Assembly: GCA_046327755.1 (NCBI GenBank)
Contig: JAXLXW010000010.1
Coordinates: forward strand, 62,001-126,000
Source of the DNA: SCN-70-22 sp046327755
Lineage (GTDB): Bacteria > Gemmatimonadota > Gemmatimonadetes > Gemmatimonadales > Gemmatimonadaceae
Length of the DNA stretch: 64,000 nt
Reading direction: 5' to 3'
Part shown: positions 59,449-64,000 of the stretch, piece after piece
How the letters are laid out: each line of letters begins with the position of its first letter
Numbering within the stretch: the first letter of the stretch is position 1
The notes under the pieces: generated by a model
The model's input: the letters and a program-made list of their open reading frames with translations, nothing else
Databases searched by the model: none
Told to the model about the DNA's origin: nothing
Program-made: the position numbers and the translations under genes

Positions 59449-59484
59449 GCCGGAGCTGGTGCCGGAGTTGGTGCCGGAGCTGGT
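59449..59484. repeat. 12-bp tandem repeat, three copies
   Basis: GCCGGAGCTGGT, GCCGGAGTTGGT and GCCGGAGCTGGT stand in a row just beyond the stop codon (59495-59493) of the large signalling gene. One base differs in the middle copy. Confidence 0.88.
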
Positions 59485-59492
59485 GCGCTCAG

Positions 59493-62400
59493 CTAGTTCG
59501 TCGATTCGGCGAGGCGCTCGGCGAGCGGGCCGAAGGCCAGGGCACGCGCCCGTTCGGATGCCAGCCGGCGCGTGACGGCGATGGCGGGAAGTCCGGCGCG
59601 TTCGAGTTCGTCGGCGCATTCCGCGACGAGCCATGCCCCCGCGTACGGATCGACGGCATCGAAGCGCCGGATGGCGCGGGCGAATTGGTCGAAGGCCGCG
59701 CCGCTGTGGCCCGCTCCGAGCGCCATATGCAGCGTGACCGCGTCCACCAGTTCGCGCCCGGGGAACCACCAGTCCGGCGTGGCGCTGGCGATGAGTTCGT
59801 TGGCGCGCTCCCAACGTGCGCGCGTGGTGGGAGCGTTGGGGCCGCCGTTGGTGAGCGCGGCGCCGGCGAGGGCGGTGAGCTCGATCCAGGTGACGTCGAG
59901 GGTGCGCGCAGCGCCGGCCGCGGCGTCGTACAGCGCGTGCGCCCGATCGCGCTCGCCCTGCTCGCGCGCGATGTGCGCCGCCGCGAGCGTGGTGCGCACC
60001 TGCTCCGACGAATCGCCTAACGCGGTGAAGATGCGCTCGGCATCGCCGAGCCACTGGGCGGCCTCGCCAAAGTTGCCCTGGCGCGAGCGCAGCTCGCCCA
60101 GCGCGCGCGAGACGCCGGCGGCGAGCGGGGCGGCGTGCGCGCCGCGCGCGGCATCGAGCGCCTCGCCCAGCGATTCCTCGGCGTGCGGGAGGTGACCGGC
60201 GCGCAGGTACAACTCGCCTAACGTCAACCGGGCCAGGGCGGTCACGGCGCGGTCGCCGGTCGCGGTTCCGTCGGCGATGGCCTCGCGGGCGAAGGCGAAC
60301 GCCTCGCCGGCGGCGTTGTCGTAGCGCCCGAGCGCCAGCAGGCGGTGCGCCTCGGCGCGCTGGACGAGCGACCCGCGAATCCCCGCGCTCTCGATGGCCT
60401 TGCGGGCCAGCGTCGCCGTCAGGTGCCAGTCGCAGACGCTGGCGGCGAGGCGCGCTGCCGCCAGCTGCACACTGGCGCGCGTGACCGGGTCCGCGTCCGG
60501 CGACTCGAGCAGGAGCGTGCGCAACGCCTCGATCGCGCGCAGTGGCGGCTTGCCACGATGCACGCGAATGCGCTCGCGCAGGCTGCGGGCGGCAACGGCG
60601 TCGTCGAGCCCCGGCTCACCCGTCATCCACTCGAGCGCCAGGTCGCACCAGGTCTCCGCGGTGGCGTAGCGCCCCGACTCGAAGGCCGTGGTCGCCAGGC
60701 GCACGCGCAGCTCGGCCAGGTTGCGGGCGGAGGGTGCGTGGCGCTGCGCGACCTGCAGCGCGGCGAGGGCCGCGTCGTGCGCAAAGCCGCTCGCGGCCCG
60801 CTCGGCGGCGGCCAGCGCATAGCGATAGGCCTCGGTGTCGAGCCCGGCCGCGTGATAGTGCGCCGCGATCGACTCCACGGCGGACGGCGTGCGCAGCTCG
60901 AGGAGTCGCGCCGCGACTTCATGGATGCGCTGGCGCTTGCGCTCCGGGACGTCGCGCGTGATGGCCTCCGCCAGGAGCGTGTGCGTGAAGCGCCACTGGG
61001 CGTCGCTGTTGGAGTCGCCGCCCGCGTCGCGCGACACGACACCGGCCGACTCCGCCTCGTCGAGCGCCGCGGTGACCTGACCCTCGGGAACGTTGGCCGT
61101 CGCCAGGAGCAACTCGAGGTCGAACGGGGCGCCGAGGACGGCGGCGGTGGTGAGGATGGCGCGCGCCGCCGGCGACAGGCGTTGCAGCCGCCGCTCGAGA
61201 ATGAAGGCGATGGCCGGCGGGATCGCCCCGCCGGTCAGCGGGCGCCACTCCCACCGTGTCCCGCCATACCAGATCCCCCCCGCCTCGGCAAAGGCGCGCA
61301 GCACCTGCACGACGCTGAGCGGGATCCCCTCGGTGTATTCGTAGAGGATGCGGGGGAACTCGTCGCCCGGGTCGGCGTCGCGGAAGACGACCTGCGTCCA
61401 GCGGCGCAGTTCATCGGCGCTGAAGCGCCGCAGCGACATCTGGCTCGCACGCGAACGCTGCGTGAGGCGCCGGCGCCAGTCGGCGGCACCGCGTGCCTCG
61501 TCCGGGCGCAGCGTCACGACAACGAAGAGGCGCTCGGTGTCGAGGGCGCCGAGGAGCGCGTCGAGCACCCCCCAGCTGGCGGTGTCGCCCCACTGCATGT
61601 CCTCGAAGACGAGGACGAGGAGGCGTTCGCGCGCCACGCGTCGCACCGCGCGCACGAGTTCCTCCTGCAAGAGCGATGGCGTGAGCGCCCAGTCGTCGCC
61701 CTCAGGGGGCGGTGGGATGTCGGGGATGAGCTGCGGGAGTGCGCGCCATTCCTTGAGCGCCAGCAAACCTAACGCGTGCAGCCGCCCGATGATGTCGGTC
61801 CACGGCGCGTACGGCGTCCCCTGGTCGCCATCGAGGCACTGCGCCGTGATCATCGTCCCGGCGCGCAGCCGGATCTCCGGTTCGAGGTGCCTGACGAGTG
61901 CCGTCTTCCCGATCCCTTCCTCGCCGACCAGCGACACCAGCCGCGCATCGCCGCGGCTGGCGAGGTCGAGCTGGCTCACCATCGACCGGATCTCGTCCTC
62001 GCGGGCGACGAACGCATCGAAGTCGAGGCGCGCCCGTGCGGCGTGCGCGTCGGCCTGGTCGGCGACGACCACGCGATCGCGCCCGTCGCGCTTGGCGCGG
62101 TACAGTGCGCGATCGGTGGCGGCAAGCAGCGACTCGATCGTCTCGCCATCCTGCGGCGTGGTAGCGACGGCGACCGAGACGGAGATCGCGATCTCCTCTT
62201 CCGACGCATCGCGCCGCGCGCAGCGCAGGCGGGCGCACGCCTCTCGCAGCCGCTCGGCGATCTCCAGCGCCATCTCCGACGGCGTGGCCGGGAGGAGGAT
62301 GACGAACTCGTCGCTCCCGCGCCTCCCGATCAAGTCCCCCGTGCGCATCCCGCGCTGCAGCACCTTGGCCACGGCCCACAGCAGGTCGTCGCCTTGCAGC

Positions 62401-64000
62401 CGCCCGTACGTCGCGTTGACGCGCGAGAAGTGATCGATGTCGAGGAGGAGGAGCGACGTGGTGTGCGCGTGGCCCTGCCGCGAGGCGAGGAGTCGCGTGG
62501 CGCGCTGCGTCCACGAGCCCCGGTCGGCCACCGAGGTCAGCGCGTCATCGAGGAGGGGCGGCTCGCGGGTCTCCACGCGGGCGGGGAGCGCAGCGGCCGA
62601 GGTGACGCCGGGGATGGCGATCCCCTCGCGCACGATCTCCTCGAAGACCTTGAAGACGGCGGGATCGAACTGGCGCCCCACGTCGCGCCGCATGACCTCG
62701 AGCGCCTCGTGATGCGAGAGCGCCGCCTTGAACGAGCGGCGCGAGACGAGCGCGTCGTAGACGTCGGCGACGGTGAAGATGCGCGCGGCGAGCGGGATCT
62801 CCTCGCCGGCGAGGCCATGCGGGTAGCCGGAGCCGTCCCAGCACTCGTGGTGCGACTCGACGATGGGGCGCACTTCCCAGGGGAAGTCGACGCCGCGCAG
62901 CATGGCGGCACCCGCGGCCGGATGTCGCTTGACGACGGCCCACTCTTCCGCGGTGAGGCGCCCCTGCTTGTTGAGGATCGACGGCGGGACCTCGAGCTTC
63001 CCGATGTCGTGCAGGTAGGCGCCGACGCGATACCAGACGAGCGCGTGCGCCTCGACCCCCATGCGGCGCGCGATCTCGCACGTGACGTCGGCGACGCGGT
63101 CGCAGTGTCCGGCGGTGGCATGGTCCTTCGACTCGATACGCTGGGCCCAGCGCCGCACGACATCGATGAAGCCCTCGTCGAGACGGCGAAGGCGTCGCGT
63201 GGCATCGCCGTCCGCGCCGCGCACCCGCAGCTGCGCCAGCGCGCGATACGCGCGGTTGAGCGCCGCGAGTGCGTCGACGTGTCGCTCGTCGCGCGCGTGC
63301 AGGTCGGCGCGCTCGCGCGCGATCTCGGCCATCAGCAGGAGGTCATCCAGCTCTTGCGCCTGGCGGTCCCCCTGCTCGAGCATGCGATCGGCGCGGCCAT
63401 GGTCGCCGAGTTCGCGAGCGACGACGCCGGCAAGGATCACGGCGCGCGCCGAGAGTTGCGGGTCGTCGAGCCGGCGGGCGATCTCGAGGGCGCGGTCGGC
63501 CGACGCGGAGGCGCGCTCCACGTTGGCGCGGTCGAGCGCCATCTCGGCGCGCGCGATCTCGAGGAGCGCCAGGAGGTGATCGTCGCGGCGCTGCGTGGCC
63601 GAGGCGGCGGCGTCGGCGAAGGCCTGCTCCGCAGCATTCCACCGCTTGGCATCGGCGTACAGCGTGGCCAGGCGGGCGGCGGTGAGCCCGGCCAGCGCCT
63701 CGTCGCCCGCGGTGCGGTACTCGTTCAGCGCCAGTTCAGCCAGCGCGATGGCCCCCGAGATGTCGCCGCGGAGGAGGGCGAGGTCGCCGAGGTGCGTCGC
63801 CGACAGGGCGGCGAGTGCCGGGCGGCCGGCGAGGCGGGCGCGCTGGCGGGCGTCGGTGAAGTCCTCGCCGGCGGCGGCGAGCATCCCTTCGCGCCAGCGG
63901 ACGCGCCCGCGTAACTCCAGCGCCTCGGCGACCGCGACGTCCATCCCGTGCTCCTGGGGGAGCGCGAGGACCGCCTCGACACAATCGAGGGCGGCGCCGG
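59493..64000 (-). CDS. giant signalling protein: TPR-like, HD-GYP, GGDEF, STAND-type ATPase, TPR-like (5' end beyond window)
   Basis: At least 1501 residues; the frame is open through the right edge. An internal ATG at 63944 is used for numbering. Residues 1-255 are TPR-like helix pairs. HD-GYP follows (about 280-440): HDIGK (312-316), HHE (365-367), and DGSGYPHG with GYP at 373-375, the c-di-GMP phosphodiesterase signature. GGDEF follows (about 493-625), with GSDEF at 543-547 and the inhibitory-site RTGD at 534-537, exactly five residues before it. Then a P-loop ATPase (about 645-960): Walker A GEEGIGKT (674-681) and Walker B LVLVFED (to 782), as in STAND/AAA_16 proteins; the rest to 1483 is TPR-like. 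The protein could make, break and sense c-di-GMP under control of an ATP switch and a repeat sensor. No transmembrane part is visible. Confidence 0.88.
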   Translation of the reverse strand, partial: GAALDCVEAVLALPQEHGMDVAVAEALELRGRVRWREGMLAAAGEDFTDARQRARLAGRPALAALSATHLGDLALLRGDISGAIALAELALNEYRTAGDEALAGLTAARLATLYADAKRWNAAEQAFADAAASATQRRDDHLLALLEIARAEMALDRANVERASASADRALEIARRLDDPQLSARAVILAGVVARELGDHGRADRMLEQGDRQAQELDDLLLMAEIARERADLHARDERHVDALAALNRAYRALAQLRVRGADGDATRRLRRLDEGFIDVVRRWAQRIESKDHATAGHCDRVADVTCEIARRMGVEAHALVWYRVGAYLHDIGKLEVPPSILNKQGRLTAEEWAVVKRHPAAGAAMLRGVDFPWEVRPIVESHHECWDGSGYPHGLAGEEIPLAARIFTVADVYDALVSRRSFKAALSHHEALEVMRRDVGRQFDPAVFKVFEEIVREGIAIPGVTSAAALPARVETREPPLLDDALTSVADRGSWTQRATRLLASRQGHAHTTSLLLLDIDHFSRVNATYGRLQGDDLLWAVAKVLQRGMRTGDLIGRRGSDEFVILLPATPSEMALEIAERLREACARLRCARRDASEEEIAISVSVAVATTPQDGETIESLLAATDRALYRAKRDGRDRVVVADQADAHAARARLDFDAFVAREDEIRSMVSQLDLASRGDARLVSLVGEEGIGKTALVRHLEPEIRLRAGTMITAQCLDGDQGTPYAPWTDIIGRLHALGLLALKEWRALPQLIPDIPPPPEGDDWALTPSLLQEELVRAVRRVARERLLVLVFEDMQWGDTASWGVLDALLGALDTERLFVVVTLRPDEARGAADWRRRLTQRSRASQMSLRRFSADELRRWTQVVFRDADPGDEFPRILYEYTEGIPLSVVQVLRAFAEAGGIWYGGTRWEWRPLTGGAIPPAIAFILERRLQRLSPAARAILTTAAVLGAPFDLELLLATANVPEGQVTAALDEAESAGVVSRDAGGDSNSDAQWRFTHTLLAEAITRDVPERKRQRIHEVAARLLELRTPSAVESIAAHYHAAGLDTEAYRYALAAAERAASGFAHDAALAALQVAQRHAPSARNLAELRVRLATTAFESGRYATAETWCDLALEWMTGEPGLDDAVAARSLRERIRVHRGKPPLRAIEALRTLLLESPDADPVTRASVQLAAARLAASVCDWHLTATLARKAIESAGIRGSLVQRAEAHRLLALGRYDNAAGEAFAFAREAIADGTATGDRAVTALARLTLGELYLRAGHLPHAEESLGEALDAARGAHAAPLAAGVSRALGELRSRQGNFGEAAQWLGDAERIFTALGDSSEQVRTTLAAAHIAREQGERDRAHALYDAAAGAARTLDVTWIELTALAGAALTNGGPNAPTTRARWERANELIASATPDWWFPGRELVDAVTLHMALGAGHSGAAFDQFARAIRRFDAVDPYAGAWLVAECADELERAGLPAIAVTRRLASERARALAFGPLAERLAESTN

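Noticed and set aside
61776..63914. 712-codon open frame on the plus strand
   Set aside because: Antisense to the HD-GYP, GGDEF and ATPase modules, which hold ordered catalytic motifs; the plus frame has none.
1..64000. tRNA, rRNA, riboswitch, insertion sequence, integrase or prophage
   Set aside because: No sequence resembling these was found on reading both strands; the amidase at 10707 stands alone without other phage genes.

Overview
The window is a high-GC (roughly 68-70% by eye), gene-dense bacterial chromosome segment. The gene content points to a Gemmatimonadota-like heterotroph. The markers are a SusC/RagA-SusD/RagB pair, a VPS10/BNR-repeat 'glycosyl hydrolase', a CBM9-DUF5916 outer-membrane protein, several exported amidohydrolases with signal peptides, a carboxypeptidase-regulatory/TonB-plug protein, and Gfo/Idh/MocA plus DUF1080 sugar genes. 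The phylum assignment is an inference from gene content; there is no rRNA in the window. I see no tRNA, rRNA, CRISPR array, insertion sequence, integrase, att site or replication origin.

Layout. 1-1000 (-): ABC-2 exporter ATPase and the start of its permease. 1221-8689 (+): a tightly coupled six-gene catabolic operon (metal-dependent amidohydrolase, AroM-like protein, DapA-family aldolase/lyase, D-hydantoinase/dihydropyrimidinase, Baeyer-Villiger-type flavin monooxygenase, HSL-type esterase). 8775-11690 (+): small secreted protein, MATE pump, PGRP-like amidase with two SH3b domains. 11730-16323: DUF5916 outer-membrane protein (-), exported amidohydrolase (+), ICMT-like membrane methyltransferase (-). 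16678-22303: membrane-fused spermidine-synthase-like protein, two PAP2-family phosphatases, DUF3108 protein (-). 22581-28549 (+): K+ channel with RCK domain, TolB-like/TPR protein, TesB thioesterase, beta-lactamase-fold hydrolase, PP2C phosphatase. 28718-33033 (+): a 2-hydroxyacyl-CoA dehydratase activase (tandem BadF/HgdC domains) split into two overlapping genes. 33170-40944 (+): Gfo/Idh/MocA oxidoreductase, GH29 fucosidase, exported amidohydrolase, alkaline-phosphatase-superfamily enzyme, an unrecognised exported protein, NmrA-type reductase. 41058-44617 (-): Gfo/Idh/MocA, nucleoside/sugar MFS transporter and DUF1080, which resembles a 3-keto-glycoside utilisation set. 44807-48234: M48 lipoprotein protease (+), Ca-loop lipoprotein (-), cation diffusion facilitator (+). 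48287-59199 (-): plug-only TonB-type protein, VPS10/BNR protein, SusD, SusC, double cupredoxin protein. 59493-64000 (-): a very large signalling protein, running off the right edge, that joins TPR-like repeats, HD-GYP, GGDEF, a STAND-type AAA ATPase and more TPR-like repeats in one chain.

How the genes fit together. Two themes dominate: uptake and breakdown of complex organic matter (SusCD, VPS10 protein, DUF5916, GH29, the keto-glycoside set, exported hydrolases), and intracellular ring-opening chemistry (hydantoinase, Baeyer-Villiger oxygenase and esterase operon; CoA-activase pair). The most unusual items are the c-di-GMP/STAND fusion at the right edge, the shared hairpin-plus-pyrimidine-tract leader in front of both Gfo/Idh/MocA genes, the split CoA activase, and a window-wide GTTAGG/CCTAAC bias in which every TTA leucine codon I located is followed by GG.
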